Source of the DNA: an uncultured Methanomassiliicoccales archaeon | Lineage (GTDB): Archaea > Thermoplasmatota > Thermoplasmata > Methanomassiliicoccales > Methanomethylophilaceae | Length of the DNA stretch: 54,493 nt | NCBI GenBank assembly: GCA_949298875.1 | Contig: CASFYI010000024.1 | Coordinates: 1-54,493 of the forward strand | Direction of reading: 5' to 3' | Shown here: in pieces, positions 43,301 through 52,769 of the stretch | How positions within the stretch are numbered: the stretch's first letter is position 1 | Layout: the number at the start of each line of letters is the position of its first letter | Notes under the pieces: generated by a model | Seen by the model: the letters and a program-made list of their open reading frames with translations, nothing else | Databases searched by the model: none | What the model was told of the DNA's origin: nothing | Program-made: the position numbers and the translations under genes

Positions 43301-44755
43301 GACCTGAAGCAGCTGATCCACGACCTGAAGTGCGTCAACCCCCGCGCCAGGATAAGCGTCAAGCTCGTATCCGAGACCGGGGTCGGCACCGTCGCCGCGG
43401 GAGTGGCGAAGGCCGGCGCGGACGCGATAGTGGTCTGCGGCGCGGACGGCGGGACGGGCGCCAGCCCGCTCTCCTCGATGCGCTACGCCGGGGCCCCCTG
43501 GGAGACCGGGCTATCCGAGGTCCAGCAGGCGCTCGTCGCCAACGGGCTGAGGGACAGGGTCGCCGTGCAGGTGGACGGCCAGCTCAGGACCGGCCGCGAC
43601 GTGGTCGTGGCGGCGCTCATGGGTGCCGAGGAGTTCGGCTTTGCCACCGCGCCGATGATCGCGATGGGCTGCGTGATGTGCAGGAGGTGTCAGACCAACA
43701 CCTGCCCCGTCGGCATCGCCACGCAGGACCCCGCCAGGAGGGCGAGGTTCGCAGGCACGGCCGACGACGTCAGAAACTACTGGAGGCTCCTGGCCGAGGA
43801 CGTCCGCAGGAGGCTCGCCGCGATGGGATTCACCTCCCTCGGCGACGTCATCGGGAGGACGGACCTCCTGGGCAGGAGGCTCGCCGGCGGAAGGTCCGAC
43901 TCGCTCGACCTGGGCCCGATGCTCGTCCGCCCGGAGGGGCCCGCCCGTCTCGGCGCAGGCCAGTCTGGGGAGGACCTCGGACCTATTGATCAGATGATCA
44001 TAGGATACGCCGGGGACGCGCTCTCCGGCGGAGGGCCGGTGGAGCTCTCCTACCCCATAGCGAACACCGACCGCTCGGTGGGTGCCATGCTCGCCGGCGA
44101 GGCCGTCAGGAGGGGGGCGGAGCTGTCCGACGGCTCGATCCGTGTGACCTTCACCGGGGCCGCCGGGCAGAGCTTCGGCGCGTTCCTGGTGCCGGGCATC
44201 GAGTTCCGCCTCAGGGGCATCGCCAACGACTACGTCGGCAAGGGGCTGTCCGGAGGCCGCATCATCGTCACGCCGGACGGCGACGCCCCGGAGGGCAACG
44301 TCATCGCCGGGAACACGCTGATGTACGGCGCCACCTCCGGCGAGCTCTACGTCGCCGGATCCGTCGGCGAGAGGTTCTGCGTCAGGAACAGCGGGGCCGT
44401 CGCCGTCTGCGAGGGCGCGGGCGACCACTGCTGCGAGTACATGACCGGCGGCAGGGTCGTGGTCCTCGGCAGATGCGGCAGGAACTTCGCCGCGGGCATG
44501 TCCGCGGGCATAGCCTACGTCTACGACGAGGACGGCGACTTCGACAGGCACTGCAACATGGACCTGGTCGAGCTCAGCCTGGTGGAGTCCGAGCAGGACG
44601 TCGCCGAGCTGAGGTCCATGATAGAGGACCACCGTCGCCTGACGGGATCCCCCGTGGCGGGGCGCATCCTCGAGCACTGGGGCGAGGAGCTGCCGAGGTT
44701 CCTCAAGGTCATCCCCGTGGGCTACAAGCTCCTCCTGGAGCAGTCCTCGGAGTGA
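40349..44755 (+). CDS. gltB: Glutamate synthase large subunit GltB
   Basis: GltB turns glutamine and 2-oxoglutarate into two glutamates. The 1468 residues are full bacterial length: class II amidotransferase with Cys19 (DNCGVG) as the expected nucleophile after propeptide removal, the central domain (about 430-740), the FMN/2-oxoglutarate barrel with GEGGEDEARF and SVKLVSETGVGTVAAGVAK (about 1003-1021), a 3Fe-4S Cys set in CVMCRRCQTNTCPVG (about 1110-1124), and the GXGXG domain ending in the last 250 residues. Many archaea use short split forms, so this points to lateral acquisition. The partner GltD is not in the window. Start chosen at ATG 40349, just after glnN. Confidence 0.96.
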   Translation: MSGLDYGMLYDPEDARDNCGVGLVVDIGGRRSHSVVEKGLRLIEGMAHRGAENGDGRSGDGAGILVQIPHGFISSLGVPVPEAGRYGTGLVFLPKDRDQGDALLAVLEGVCAEQAVSVIAVREVPVDHSVPGPMALEGEPRIVQVFASSYDSQETLERKLFVIRKTAGNRIAASDMPGRDGFYICSLSTRTMVYKGMLTPEQLRAYYPDLSDPLFESAIAMVHSRFSTNTLPAWKLAQPFRMLCHNGEINTIRANRAWMGAREGSLSAPALPRSDGIFPVVQAGMSDSASLDNAFEFLTMTGKSMPNALSIMIPESWNDRNPIPDSLKAYYEYHSIMMEPWDGPAAVMFTDGVLAGGMLDRNGLRPARYAVTADGEFILASEAGIIRRMPGETIETGRIRPGKMILVDTSEGRILRDAEIKEVLASAYPYRDWLERNRLDLDGLSSGRQVGRAVDDLVGTESRFGYTAEDIDMVIAPMVSGGKEPVGSAAYDAPLAVLSDRPQSLFSYFRQLFAQVTNPPIDPIREELVMSLTGYVGSVGQSILDPTPRNCKVVKVRHPVITNRELDLLRNLRYRGFDAVTIDTTFPAAGGPGALGPEIDRVCREAERAVDDGNAFVILSDRAVSAERAPMPSLLALSAVHQHLLSKGKRMQTALVVESGEPREVMHFALLIGYGANAVNPYLAFAAVEDLSDSGRVRMDADAAEASYIRAVEKGLLKVMSKMGVATIRSYRGSGLFEAVGISREVADRYFGGAPSEVSGVGLEGIAADYLRMHASAGGELEDAGVYSYKKGGERHGWSPEVVRTLREAARSGDPGDYAKFAEAADGGLFHIRDLLEIREGAPVPLESVEPAESIMHRFEAAAISFGAISREAHETLAEAMNSLGCRSNTGEGGEDEARFRSLPDGRSRRSAVKQVASGRFGVTAAYLVDADDIQIKVAQGAKPGEGGQLMGFKVDAEIAAVRHTIPGVTLISPPPHHDIYSIEDLKQLIHDLKCVNPRARISVKLVSETGVGTVAAGVAKAGADAIVVCGADGGTGASPLSSMRYAGAPWETGLSEVQQALVANGLRDRVAVQVDGQLRTGRDVVVAALMGAEEFGFATAPMIAMGCVMCRRCQTNTCPVGIATQDPARRARFAGTADDVRNYWRLLAEDVRRRLAAMGFTSLGDVIGRTDLLGRRLAGGRSDSLDLGPMLVRPEGPARLGAGQSGEDLGPIDQMIIGYAGDALSGGGPVELSYPIANTDRSVGAMLAGEAVRRGAELSDGSIRVTFTGAAGQSFGAFLVPGIEFRLRGIANDYVGKGLSGGRIIVTPDGDAPEGNVIAGNTLMYGATSGELYVAGSVGERFCVRNSGAVAVCEGAGDHCCEYMTGGRVVVLGRCGRNFAAGMSAGIAYVYDEDGDFDRHCNMDLVELSLVESEQDVAELRSMIEDHRRLTGSPVAGRILEHWGEELPRFLKVIPVGYKLLLEQSSE

Positions 44756-44768
44756 CCCCCGCGGGGTC
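44754..44768 (+). terminator. Hairpin at the gltB stop codon
   Basis: GACCCC and GGGGTC pair across CGC, beginning within the stop codon. It is another of the short GC hairpins at gene ends. Confidence 0.45.
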
Positions 44769-44842
44769 CGGATCCCGTCCGGCCCCGTGTCTCCAAACCG
44801 CTTCCTCTTCCCGCGCCCCCTTAGAAGGGGAACCAATCAAGC

Positions 44843-44902
44843 TTATATAGAAGTTCTAACATAAGCGGGTTTAGAAGTCCGTACTATCGGATCATTCGGA
44901 GG
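44843..44902 (+). promoter_or_regulatory. Promoter and ribosome-binding site of the thermosome gene
   Basis: TTATATA (44843-44849) gives a leader of about 40 bases that carries GGAGG (44898-44902) seven bases before the ATG. A strong TATA and strong Shine-Dalgarno site fit a highly expressed gene. Confidence 0.65.
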
Positions 44903-44909
44903 AACTAAT

Positions 44910-46538
44910 ATGGGAATGGGCAACGCACCCGTCATCATCCTCAGGGAAGGAACCAAGAGAGAGAAGGGCAAAGACGCTCAGTTCAACAACATCGCCGCCG
45001 CCATGGCGATCTCCGACGCCGTCAGGTCCAGTCTGGGACCCCGCGGCATGGACAAGATGCTCGTCGACTCCGTCGGCGACGTCGTCATCACCAACGACGG
45101 TGTGACCATCCTGAAGGAGATGGACGTCCAGCACCCCGCCGCCAAGATGCTCGTCGAGGTCGCCAAGACCCAGGACGCCGAGGTCGGGGACGGAACCACC
45201 ACCAGCGTCATCCTCGCCGGTGAGTTCCTGAAGAAGGCCAGGGACCTGATCGACGCCAACGTCCACCCCACGATCATCGCCAAGGGATACAGGATGGCCA
45301 ACGAGAAGGCCCAGGAGGTCCTCAAGGCCAAATCCATGAAGGTCGCCCTCGAGGACACCGAGACCCTGAAGCTGATCGCCCAGACCGCCATGATCTCCAA
45401 ACAGGTCAACTCCTGCAAAGAGGAGTTCTCCGACCTGGTCGTGGACGCCGTCAGGACCGTCGTCGACAAGGACAAGGACGGCAACTACACCGTCGACCTG
45501 AAGAACATCCAGACCGTGAAGAAGGAGGGCGCCAGCATGGAGAACTCCTACATCGTCAAGGGTCTCATCATCGACAAGGAGCCCGTCCAGACCAGCATGC
45601 CCAAGTTCGTCAAGGACGCCAAGATCGCCCTGATCGACGCCGCCTTCGAGGTCAAGAAGACCGAGATCGACGCCAAGATCCAGATCAGCGACCCCAACAT
45701 GCTCAGCCAGTTCGTCGCCGAGGAGGAGAACATGCTCAGGGAGATGGTGGCCAAGGTCAAGGCCTCCGGAGCCAACGTCGTGTTCTGCCAGAAGGGAATC
45801 GACGACCTCGCCCAGCACTTCCTTGCCAAGGAGGGCATCTACGCCTGCAGGCGCGTCAAGAAGTCCGACATGGAGAGGCTCGGAAGGTCCACCGGCGCCA
45901 ACATCGTCAACAAGATCAGCGAGATCACCGCCGACGACCTCGGATACGCCGAGACCGTCGAGCTCAAGAAGGTCGAGGACGAGGACATGACCTTCATCAC
46001 CGGCGTCAAGGAGCCCAAGACCGTGTCCGTGCTCGTCCGCGGAGGAACCAAGCACGTCGCCGACGAGGTCGAGAGGTCCCTGGTCGACGCCTGGTCCGTC
46101 GTCAGGGTCGCCATCGAGGACGGCATGATGGTCACCGGCGGAGGATCCACCGCCATGGAGATCGCCATGCAGCTCCGCGACTACGCCGCATCCGTCGGAG
46201 GACGCGAGCAGATCGCCATCGAGGCCTACGCCTCCGCCATGGAGAGCATCCCCAGGACCCTGGCCGAGAACGCCGGACTGGACCCGATCGACATCCTCAT
46301 CGAGATGAGGAAGCAGCACAAGGGCGGCAACATCTACGCCGGCCTCAACCCCTACACCGGCAAGGTGGAGGACATGAAGGCCCTGAACGTCATCGAGCCC
46401 TACAGGATCGGCAAGCAGGCCATCAACTCGGCCACCGACGCCGCCGTCATGATCCTCAGGATCGACGACGTCATCGCGTCCAAGGCCAGCCCCATGCCCC
46501 AGGTCGGAGAGGGCGGAATGCCCCCCGGAATGGAGTGA
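44910..46538 (+). CDS. thsA: Thermosome subunit (group II chaperonin)
   Basis: The 542 residues form one subunit of the archaeal double-ring chaperonin that folds proteins with ATP. The equatorial ATP site is intact: SLGPRGMDKM near residues 40-49, GDGTTT near 93-98 and VTGGGSTAMEI (about 409-419); the apical domain with helical-protrusion region lies around 215-365. The C-terminus ends in a Gly/Met-rich tail, GEGGMPPGME, typical of the cavity-facing tails. It stands upstream of grpE-dnaK-dnaJ, so both major chaperone systems are adjacent. Confidence 0.97.
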   Translation: MGMGNAPVIILREGTKREKGKDAQFNNIAAAMAISDAVRSSLGPRGMDKMLVDSVGDVVITNDGVTILKEMDVQHPAAKMLVEVAKTQDAEVGDGTTTSVILAGEFLKKARDLIDANVHPTIIAKGYRMANEKAQEVLKAKSMKVALEDTETLKLIAQTAMISKQVNSCKEEFSDLVVDAVRTVVDKDKDGNYTVDLKNIQTVKKEGASMENSYIVKGLIIDKEPVQTSMPKFVKDAKIALIDAAFEVKKTEIDAKIQISDPNMLSQFVAEEENMLREMVAKVKASGANVVFCQKGIDDLAQHFLAKEGIYACRRVKKSDMERLGRSTGANIVNKISEITADDLGYAETVELKKVEDEDMTFITGVKEPKTVSVLVRGGTKHVADEVERSLVDAWSVVRVAIEDGMMVTGGGSTAMEIAMQLRDYAASVGGREQIAIEAYASAMESIPRTLAENAGLDPIDILIEMRKQHKGGNIYAGLNPYTGKVEDMKALNVIEPYRIGKQAINSATDAAVMILRIDDVIASKASPMPQVGEGGMPPGME

Positions 46539-46564
46539 AAACCGAACAAACGATCGAACAAACC

Positions 46565-46581
46565 GGGGGGCCCAGCCCCCC
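46565..46581 (+). terminator. GC hairpin after the thermosome gene
   Basis: Six G and six C residues pair across CCCAG, 26 bases after the stop codon and before the grpE gene. Confidence 0.45.
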
Positions 46582-46617
46582 ATTAACCCGTTGTGAACAC
46601 ACTCAAAGGCGATACCC

Positions 46618-47175
46618 ATGACCGGAAGGAAGGACAAGTCCGAGGAGAGCCAGGCCGAGACCGAGACCCCCAGGGACCTGGAGGCGGAGCTGAGGCAGGC
46701 GCAGGAGAAGGCCGACCAGTACCTGGACATGGCCCGTCGCCTGCAGGCCGACTTCGACAACTACCGCAAGAGGACCCAGCGCGAGAACGAGGAGTACAGG
46801 AAGTACGCCTGCTCGTCCATCGTGCAGGACCTGCTCACGGTGGTCGACGACCTGGACAGGGCGCTGGCGAACGCCGGCGAGGACACGGTCTTCGTGCAGG
46901 GTGTCCGCGGCGTCAGGTCCAACCTGATGAAGGTCCTGGAGGCCAACGGCCTGAAGGAGGTCCCCGCCGAGGGGAGGTTCGACCCCGACTACCACGAGGC
47001 GCTCTGCGCCGTGGACGGGGACGAGGACGGCATGATCGCCGAGGTGTTCCAGAAGGGCTACACCCTGAACGGGAAGGTAGTGCGTTACGCCAAGGTGAAG
47101 GTAACGAGGAAGGCGGAGCCGCAGGCGCCCGAGCAGGCGCCGGAGGCCCCGGAAGTAGAGGATCGCAAGGAGTGA
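46618..47175 (+). CDS. grpE: Nucleotide exchange factor GrpE
   Basis: GrpE releases ADP from DnaK. The 185 residues show the N-terminal acidic part, the long dimeric helix with [18 protein letters not shown] near 39-56, and the beta domain with [11 protein letters not shown] (about 118-128) and [20 protein letters not shown] (about 140-159). The C-terminal ~20 residues are Ala/Pro/Glu-rich. It lies 5 bases before dnaK. Confidence 0.95.
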   Translation: MTGRKDKSEESQAETETPRDLEAELRQAQEKADQYLDMARRLQADFDNYRKRTQRENEEYRKYACSSIVQDLLTVVDDLDRALANAGEDTVFVQGVRGVRSNLMKVLEANGLKEVPAEGRFDPDYHEALCAVDGDEDGMIAEVFQKGYTLNGKVVRYAKVKVTRKAEPQAPEQAPEAPEVEDRKE

Positions 47176-47180
47176 TTGAA

Positions 47181-49055
47181 ATGTCAAGGATAATCGGAAT
47201 AGATCTCGGAACAAGCAACTCCGCCGCCTCCGTCATGGAGGGCGGCAGGCCGACAATGATCCCCAGCGCCGAGGGTACCAGCGTGGGAGGGAAATCGTTC
47301 CCCTCGTACGTCGCGTTCACCAAGGACGGACAGCTTCTGGTCGGGGAGCCCGCCAGGAGGCAGGCCGTCACCAACCCGGACGGGACCATCAAGAACGTCA
47401 AGAGGAAGATGGGGTCCAGCGAGAAGGTGACCGCTCTCGGAAAAGAGTACACCCCTCAGCAGATCTCCGCCTTCATCCTGCAGAAGATCAAGAAGGACGC
47501 CGAGTCCTACCTCGGCGAGACGATCGACAAGGCCGTCATCACCGTGCCCGCCTACTTCAACGACAACCAGAGGCAGGCCACCAAGGACGCCGGAGCCATC
47601 GCCGGCCTCGACGTCGTCCGTATCATCAACGAGCCGACCGCGGCCGCCCTGGCCTACGGTCTCGACAAATCCGACGTGGAGCAGAAGATCATGGTTTTCG
47701 ACCTCGGAGGCGGAACCCTCGATGTCACCATCATGGACTTCAGCGACGGAGTGTTCGAGGTTCTGTCCACCTCCGGAGACACCCAGCTGGGAGGATCCGA
47801 CATGGACGAGGCCCTCACCAGGTACGTCATCGGCGAGTTCCAGAAGGAGACCGGCATCGACCTCGCGAAGGACAACATGGCCTTCTGGAGGGTGCGCGAG
47901 GCCTGCGAGAAGGCCAAGATTGAACTGTCCACCACGATGCAGACCGAGATCAACCTCCCGTTCATCGCATCCGACGCGTCCGGCCCGAAGCACCTGATCC
48001 AGACCATCACCCGCGCCAAGCTGGAGGAGCTCGTGGAGCCCATCGTCAGCCGCTGTAGGGGACCGATGGAGCAGGCCATGAGCGATGCCAAGCTCTCCTC
48101 CGACAGGATCGACAAGATCATCATGGTCGGCGGACCCACCAGGATGCCCATCGTCCAGAACTTCGTCGAGTCCGTGGTCGGACCCAAGATCCAGCGCGGG
48201 ATCGACCCCATGGAGTGCGTGTCCATGGGAGCCGCCATCCAGGGAGCCGTCCTGTCCGGAGAGGTCAAGGATGTCCTCCTGCTGGACGTCACCCCCCTGA
48301 GCCTCGGTATCGAGACCCTCGGAGGCGTCGCCACCAAGCTGATCGACAGGAACACCACCATCCCGACCAAGAAGTCGCAGGTGTTCTCCACCGCCGTGGA
48401 CAACCAGCCCTCCGTCGAGATCAACGTCGTGCAGGGAGAGAGGCCCATGGCCGCCGACAACACGTCCCTCGGCAGGTTCGTGCTCGACGGCATACCGCCC
48501 GCACCCCGCGGCATCCCGCAGATCGAGGTCACCTTCGACATCGACGCGAACGGCATCATCAACGTCTCCGCCAAGGACAAGGGCACCGGCAAGGAGCAGA
48601 AGATCACCATCGCCTCCTCCAACAAGCTCAGCAAGGAGGAGATCGACGAGCTGGTCAAGCAGGCCGAGAAGTTCGCCGACGCGGACAAGAAGAAGATGGA
48701 GCTCGTCGACATGCACAACCAGGCCGAGACATCCATCTACAGCGTCCGCAAGTCCCTGGACGAGCTGGGAGACAAGGTCACCCAGCAGGAGCGCATGACC
48801 ATCGACCAGGCCATCTCCGACCTGGAGGCGGCCAACAAGGGCGACAACGTGGACGAGATCAAGTCCAAGATGGACGCCCTGATGAAGGCCATGGCGCCGA
48901 TCAGCCAGAGGATCTACCAGGACGCGCAGCAGCAGGCCGGGGCCCAGCAGGGAGCCCAGCAGGGCGCGCAGTCCGGAGCCGGGCAGCAGTCGCAGGAGAG
49001 GAAGTCCGACGACGGCTACGTCGACGCGGACTACAAGATCGTCGACGACGAGTGA
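47181..49055 (+). CDS. dnaK: Molecular chaperone DnaK (Hsp70)
   Basis: DnaK binds unfolded segments in an ATP-driven cycle with DnaJ and GrpE. The 624 residues have the actin-like ATPase domain ([14 protein letters not shown] at 5-18, [35 protein letters not shown]), the hydrophobic linker [14 protein letters not shown] near 364-377, the substrate domain and a Gln/Ala-rich C-terminal tail ending [10 protein letters not shown]. The residue after DLGTSN is as in bacterial DnaK. Archaeal Hsp70 systems are considered bacterial acquisitions. Start at ATG 47181, five bases after grpE. Confidence 0.97.
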   Translation: MSRIIGIDLGTSNSAASVMEGGRPTMIPSAEGTSVGGKSFPSYVAFTKDGQLLVGEPARRQAVTNPDGTIKNVKRKMGSSEKVTALGKEYTPQQISAFILQKIKKDAESYLGETIDKAVITVPAYFNDNQRQATKDAGAIAGLDVVRIINEPTAAALAYGLDKSDVEQKIMVFDLGGGTLDVTIMDFSDGVFEVLSTSGDTQLGGSDMDEALTRYVIGEFQKETGIDLAKDNMAFWRVREACEKAKIELSTTMQTEINLPFIASDASGPKHLIQTITRAKLEELVEPIVSRCRGPMEQAMSDAKLSSDRIDKIIMVGGPTRMPIVQNFVESVVGPKIQRGIDPMECVSMGAAIQGAVLSGEVKDVLLLDVTPLSLGIETLGGVATKLIDRNTTIPTKKSQVFSTAVDNQPSVEINVVQGERPMAADNTSLGRFVLDGIPPAPRGIPQIEVTFDIDANGIINVSAKDKGTGKEQKITIASSNKLSKEEIDELVKQAEKFADADKKKMELVDMHNQAETSIYSVRKSLDELGDKVTQQERMTIDQAISDLEAANKGDNVDEIKSKMDALMKAMAPISQRIYQDAQQQAGAQQGAQQGAQSGAGQQSQERKSDDGYVDADYKIVDDE

Positions 49056-49069
49056 GGGGGCCGAGCGGT

Positions 49070-50233
49070 ATGCCGAGGGACTACTACGAGGTGCTTGGGG
49101 TCGCCAAGGACTCCTCGCCGGACGAGATCAAGAAGGCGTACCGCACCCTCGCCAAGAAGTACCACCCGGACGTGTCCACCGAGCCGAAGGAGGTCGCCGA
49201 GGCCAAGTTCAAGGAGATCTCCGAGGCCTACGAGGTGCTGTCCGATCCCGAGAAGAGGAAGCTCTACGACCAGTACGGGCACGAGGGGGTCAAGAACTCC
49301 TTCGGCCAGGACGGGTTCACGTGGGACGACTTCACCAGGGCGGACGACATCTCGGACATCTTCGGGGACATCTTCGGCAGCATGTTCGGGGGCGGATTCG
49401 GGGGCCGCGGTTCGAGGCGCTCCCGCAACGCGCCCCAGCAGGGCGAGTCCCTCAGGTACGACCTGGAGGTCACCCTGGAGGACGTGCTCAACGGCAAGAA
49501 GGTCAACATCGACGTCCCCCACTCGATCGTCTGCGACGAGTGCAAGGGCACCGGCGGCAAGGGCGGCAAGGTCACCACCTGCAAGACCTGCGGTGGGCAG
49601 GGCCAGGTCCAGAAGGTCATGAGGGGCCCATTCGGCAACATGGTCTCCATCTCCGACTGCCCCGACTGCAGGGGCCGCGGGACCACCTTCGAGGAGCGCT
49701 GCCCCAACTGCCGCGGCACCGGCCGCATCACGAAGGAGGCCAAGATCTCCCTCAACATCCCCAAGGGCGTCGACGACGGCGTCAGGCTGAGGGTCACCGG
49801 GGAGGGCAACGCCGGATACAACGGCGGGCCCGCAGGAGACCTCTTCGTGATGATCCACGTGAAGGAGGACAGGGTCTTCGACCGCGACGGCCCGAACCTC
49901 TGGACCGGCGTGACCGTCTCCTACCCCAAGCTCGTGCTCGGAGGGGAGGAGAAGGTGAAGACCCTGGAGGGCGAGACCGTCGCCCTGAAGATCCCCGCCG
50001 GGACCGACGTGGGCACCGTGCTTCGCATACCCGGCAAGGGCCTGCCGAGGATGAACTCCTCGTCCAGGGGCGACCTCCTGGTCCGCGTGGCCGTGGACAT
50101 ACCCAAGAGGGTCACCGCCGAGCAGAGGGAGCTCCTCACCAAACTGGACTCCACCGCCGGCTCCAAGGCCAGGAAGGGCAAGTCCAAGCTCAGGGACAAG
50201 ATCCAGGACACGATCGAGGACCTGACGAACTGA
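49070..50233 (+). CDS. dnaJ: Chaperone DnaJ (Hsp40)
   Basis: DnaJ delivers clients to DnaK and stimulates its ATPase. The 387 residues have the J domain with the HPD triad (KKYHPDVST, about 28-36), a Gly/Phe-rich region ([14 protein letters not shown]), four CxxCxGxG zinc repeats ([36 protein letters not shown], about 161-222) and the C-terminal substrate domain. A full type I DnaJ. It follows dnaK by 14 bases, closing the grpE-dnaK-dnaJ operon. Confidence 0.97.
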   Translation: MPRDYYEVLGVAKDSSPDEIKKAYRTLAKKYHPDVSTEPKEVAEAKFKEISEAYEVLSDPEKRKLYDQYGHEGVKNSFGQDGFTWDDFTRADDISDIFGDIFGSMFGGGFGGRGSRRSRNAPQQGESLRYDLEVTLEDVLNGKKVNIDVPHSIVCDECKGTGGKGGKVTTCKTCGGQGQVQKVMRGPFGNMVSISDCPDCRGRGTTFEERCPNCRGTGRITKEAKISLNIPKGVDDGVRLRVTGEGNAGYNGGPAGDLFVMIHVKEDRVFDRDGPNLWTGVTVSYPKLVLGGEEKVKTLEGETVALKIPAGTDVGTVLRIPGKGLPRMNSSSRGDLLVRVAVDIPKRVTAEQRELLTKLDSTAGSKARKGKSKLRDKIQDTIEDLTN

Positions 50234-50252
50234 GGATAAAGAAAACAGTTTT

Positions 50253-50283
50253 CGGGGCCGCGGGACGATCCTCCGCGGCCCCG
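50253..50283 (+). terminator. Strong 11-bp stem-loop after dnaJ
   Basis: CGGGGCCGCGG pairs with CCGCGGCCCCG across nine bases, 20 bases after the dnaJ stop; it also lies between convergent genes. Confidence 0.55.
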
Positions 50284-50315
50284 GATGTCCTTCGCATCCT
50301 GCGTGTTTCGCAGGT

Positions 50316-50813
50316 TCACTGATATACCTTGTGTCCCGGCTCGGCGGAGTGGTACTTGCCGGTCCTGGACTCGGGCACGATCTCGAAGATGCCGGTGGGA
50401 GGGACCTTCTTCGCGTCGATCTCGTCCGCCTTCCTCTCGGGGGTCAGCTTATCGACGGTGGCCCTGAGGATCCTCATCTTCTCCGCATCGTCCTCGATCA
50501 TCCTCACCTTTCCGCGGATGATGACGCATTCGTAGAGCGACGTGGTGTTGCAGGCGCCGTCGTCGCACCTCTCGAATCCCTGCTCCTCCACGACGGTGAA
50601 GCAGCATCTGGGGTCCCTCTTGAGGTTCGAGACCTTCTCGCCGACCTTCCTCCCGTGGAAGAAGATCCTCCCGTCCAGGACCACGAAGTTCACCGGCGTC
50701 CCGTAGGGGTATCCGTCCTCTCCGATGGTGGAGATCACGCCGTAGCGCGCCCTCTCCATGAGGGCGTCCATCTGCTCCTCGCTCAGGGGGTACTTCTGCA
50801 TGTTGGGCTGCAT
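50316..50813 (-). CDS. Pyridoxamine 5'-phosphate oxidase-like (NimA-type) flavoprotein
   Basis: A 165-residue split-barrel flavoprotein. It has the FMN-binding strands GVISTIGEDGYPYGTPVNFV (about 25-44) and FFHGRKVGEKVSNLKRDPRCCFTVV near 51-75 (partly quoted), in the order seen in nitroreductase-like Nim proteins. A Cys-containing loop (CDDGACNTT) lies in the middle. Members reduce nitroimidazoles or other small electrophiles; the natural substrate here is unknown. Two in-frame ATGs (50813 and 50801) are possible starts. Confidence 0.82.
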   Translation of the reverse strand: MQPNMQKYPLSEEQMDALMERARYGVISTIGEDGYPYGTPVNFVVLDGRIFFHGRKVGEKVSNLKRDPRCCFTVVEEQGFERCDDGACNTTSLYECVIIRGKVRMIEDDAEKMRILRATVDKLTPERKADEIDAKKVPPTGIFEIVPESRTGKYHSAEPGHKVYQ

Positions 50814-50940
50814 GCATTCAACACGTGCATGCTGCCTATAAGGCAGATATGTTGTAAAGACAACGCAATCCTACGACGGATGCCGCGTAGTTCGGGAACG
50901 CGTATATCCGTCCCCGCGGATGACGTCCGTCGGTCTTACC

Positions 50941-51552
50941 ATGGACATCATGTCGTTCGTTTCGGTGGCGCTCTCGATTTTCCTGGTGATGAACCCGTTC
51001 TCCAGTATCCCCACGTTCCTGTCGATCACGGACGGGGTGGACCACGACACGCTGAGGAGCTACGCCAACCGCGCGGTGGTCGTGGCGGGGGTCCTCCTGT
51101 TCGCGTTCATATTCATCGGTGAGCCGCTGATGTCCCTGTTCGGCGTCACCATGGAGAGCTTCAGGGTGGCCGGAGGTGTGATCCTCGTGCTGATGGGGGC
51201 AGAGCTGGTGTTCGGCCTCCACCTCGGGAAGATGGACGATAAGAAGGACGCGCCGTGGATCATCGTGGCCACGCCGATCATGACAGGTCCCGGAGTCATA
51301 ACCGCCGCGATCCTGTTCACCCAGGAGTACGGATATCTGGAGGTGGTGCTGGCAGGCCTGCTCGCGCTGATCGCCACGTGGGCCCTGTTGAGATTGTCCC
51401 CGTCGATAGTTCGTCTCGTCGGCGAGAACGCCCTGAGCATCACGTCGAAGATCGTCGGACTCCTGCTCGCCGCACTGGGAGTGGAGTACATGTTCCAGGG
51501 GGCCAACGAATGGGCCTCCATGTACTGGGGCGTCACATCCATGCTGATGTGA
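50941..51552 (+). CDS. MarC-family membrane protein
   Basis: The 203-residue protein has six predicted helices and the MarC/SNARE-associated-like signatures MNPFSSIPTFLSITDG near 17-32 and TPIMTGPGVITAAI near 112-125. The family's transport role is unproven. ATG at 50941 is preferred over 50920 because the TATA-like GTATATCC (about 50902-50909) would place initiation near 50930. Its end overlaps the convergent PH-like gene by 20 bases. Confidence 0.85.
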   Translation: MDIMSFVSVALSIFLVMNPFSSIPTFLSITDGVDHDTLRSYANRAVVVAGVLLFAFIFIGEPLMSLFGVTMESFRVAGGVILVLMGAELVFGLHLGKMDDKKDAPWIIVATPIMTGPGVITAAILFTQEYGYLEVVLAGLLALIATWALLRLSPSIVRLVGENALSITSKIVGLLLAALGVEYMFQGANEWASMYWGVTSMLM

Positions 51553-52507
51553 CCGTCGGGACGCGCTCGGAGATCTCCAGGTAGAGGGACTCCGTGGATC
51601 CCTCGTCCCCGAGGTTGAACACGGTGACGCCGCCGGAATGGTGCACCACTATGCACGTGCCCACGTCCCTGTGGACGGCGAGGTGGTACCTTCCGAACTC
51701 GTCGTTCTCGAAGTTCCCGGAGAGAAATTTCGAGTTGCCCAGGCCGCCCACGCGGAAGCCGTAGTCCATATCCTCCCTCAGTTCGACGGATGTGATGGAG
51801 TCGTAGGGAATGTCCTCGTGGAGCATGGTGGCGTCTATGGTGACGGAGTCATCGTCCGCGGAGACGTCCACATGGCCGGCGGTCATGGAGATCGCCAGCA
51901 CGATGACGGTAGCGACGATAGCTATCCCCACGACGGCGGCGATCATCCTCTTGTGCGAGCGGTGGGACCTCTCGGCCGCCTCCCTGCGGGACGGGTCGAC
52001 CTCCAGGGACCCCGCCTCCGAGGCCACCCTGATGCTCTGGTATGCGGACAGAGTGGTGGCTTCGTCCACGAGGTTGAACGCGGCGTAGCGGTCCCTCCCC
52101 TTCACGGAGTAGCGGACGACCACCATGTTCCTGATGCGGGTGTCGCCGGCCAGGGTGTATCCGCCAAGGGTCTTGTTGGAGAAGTCGCCCGATCCGCGCT
52201 TCAGTCCCCCGTAGCCCATGACGCGCAGGCCTACGTCGAAGTCCTGGACGCAGTCCACCGTGGTGATCGAAGAGTACGGGATGTCAAGCTTGGCCATGGG
52301 GGCCCTGATTTCGATGTGGTCGGCCTGCAGGGTGACCCAGTCGCCCTTCAGGGTGAGGAATGGCAGGAACATGACCGCAAGCCCGATGACGAATACGGTC
52401 CAGAACCAGGCCATCGGAAGGTCTGTGGCCATGACGAGCCCCACGCCAGAGAATATGATGACGAGTGATGCGGCGATGCCGGCCCAGATCTTCGCTCCGT
52501 CCTCCAT
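51533..52507 (-). CDS. Membrane protein with two PH-like domains
   Basis: The 324 residues have two hydrophobic helices at the start (about 9-28 and 35-52), a first PH-like beta domain (about 55-170, beginning GDWVTLQADHIEIR with IPYSSITTVD), a membrane helix near 190-212, and a second PH-like domain (about 215-320) with the related IPYDSITSVELREDMDYGFRVGG. The paired IPY.SIT.V segments show internal duplication. Such bacterial-type PH proteins are membrane-associated with unknown ligand. A TATA-like CTTAATATC 20-30 bases upstream fixes the start, and a ten-base G/C homopolymer borders that promoter. Confidence 0.75.
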   Translation of the reverse strand: MEDGAKIWAGIAASLVIIFSGVGLVMATDLPMAWFWTVFVIGLAVMFLPFLTLKGDWVTLQADHIEIRAPMAKLDIPYSSITTVDCVQDFDVGLRVMGYGGLKRGSGDFSNKTLGGYTLAGDTRIRNMVVVRYSVKGRDRYAAFNLVDEATTLSAYQSIRVASEAGSLEVDPSRREAAERSHRSHKRMIAAVVGIAIVATVIVLAISMTAGHVDVSADDDSVTIDATMLHEDIPYDSITSVELREDMDYGFRVGGLGNSKFLSGNFENDEFGRYHLAVHRDVGTCIVVHHSGGVTVFNLGDEGSTESLYLEISERVPTVTSAWM

Positions 52508-52523
52508 GGATGGATCATCGCAT

Positions 52524-52546
52524 CAAGATATTAAGAGGGGGGGGGG
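52524..52546 (-). promoter_or_regulatory. Promoter of the PH-like gene bordered by a C10 homopolymer
   Basis: On the minus strand ten C residues (52537-52546) stand immediately upstream of CTTAATATCTTG, the likely TATA region of the PH-like gene. The tract overlaps the place where TFB contacts the promoter (BRE), so its length could alter expression. Confidence 0.5.
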
Positions 52547-52581
52547 ACCTACCATCCGTATGGTATGAGGGGATTGAAGAA

Positions 52582-52676
52582 TGGCGCCGAGAGAGAGATT
52601 CGAACTCCCGAGGGTTACCCCAGCGGTTTTCGAGACCGCCGCCATACCGGGCTTGGCTATCTCGGCTTGGATGACC
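52582..52676 (-). tRNA. tRNA-Ser (anticodon CGA)
   Basis: Acceptor GCCGAGA/TCTCGGC is complete, the anticodon stem GCGGT/ACCGC closes the loop CTCGAAA giving CGA, and the long variable arm expected of serine tRNAs is present (TGGGGTAACCCT). Discriminator G is followed by an encoded CCA. A TATA-like CCTAAATA lies upstream on the minus strand. Confidence 0.95.
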
Positions 52677-52769
52677 CCACATGGTCGCTGTATTTAGGGT
52701 TTTTCGATATCGTTCGGGTCCGTTCATTGTTTATATCAGTGAGGAGTGGTGCATCCAGAGGTTTCTATC

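Noticed and set aside
44892-46760. 622-codon frame opposite the thermosome gene
   Set aside because: Antisense shadow with low-complexity Leu/Asp/Gly composition; the sense strand encodes an intact chaperonin.
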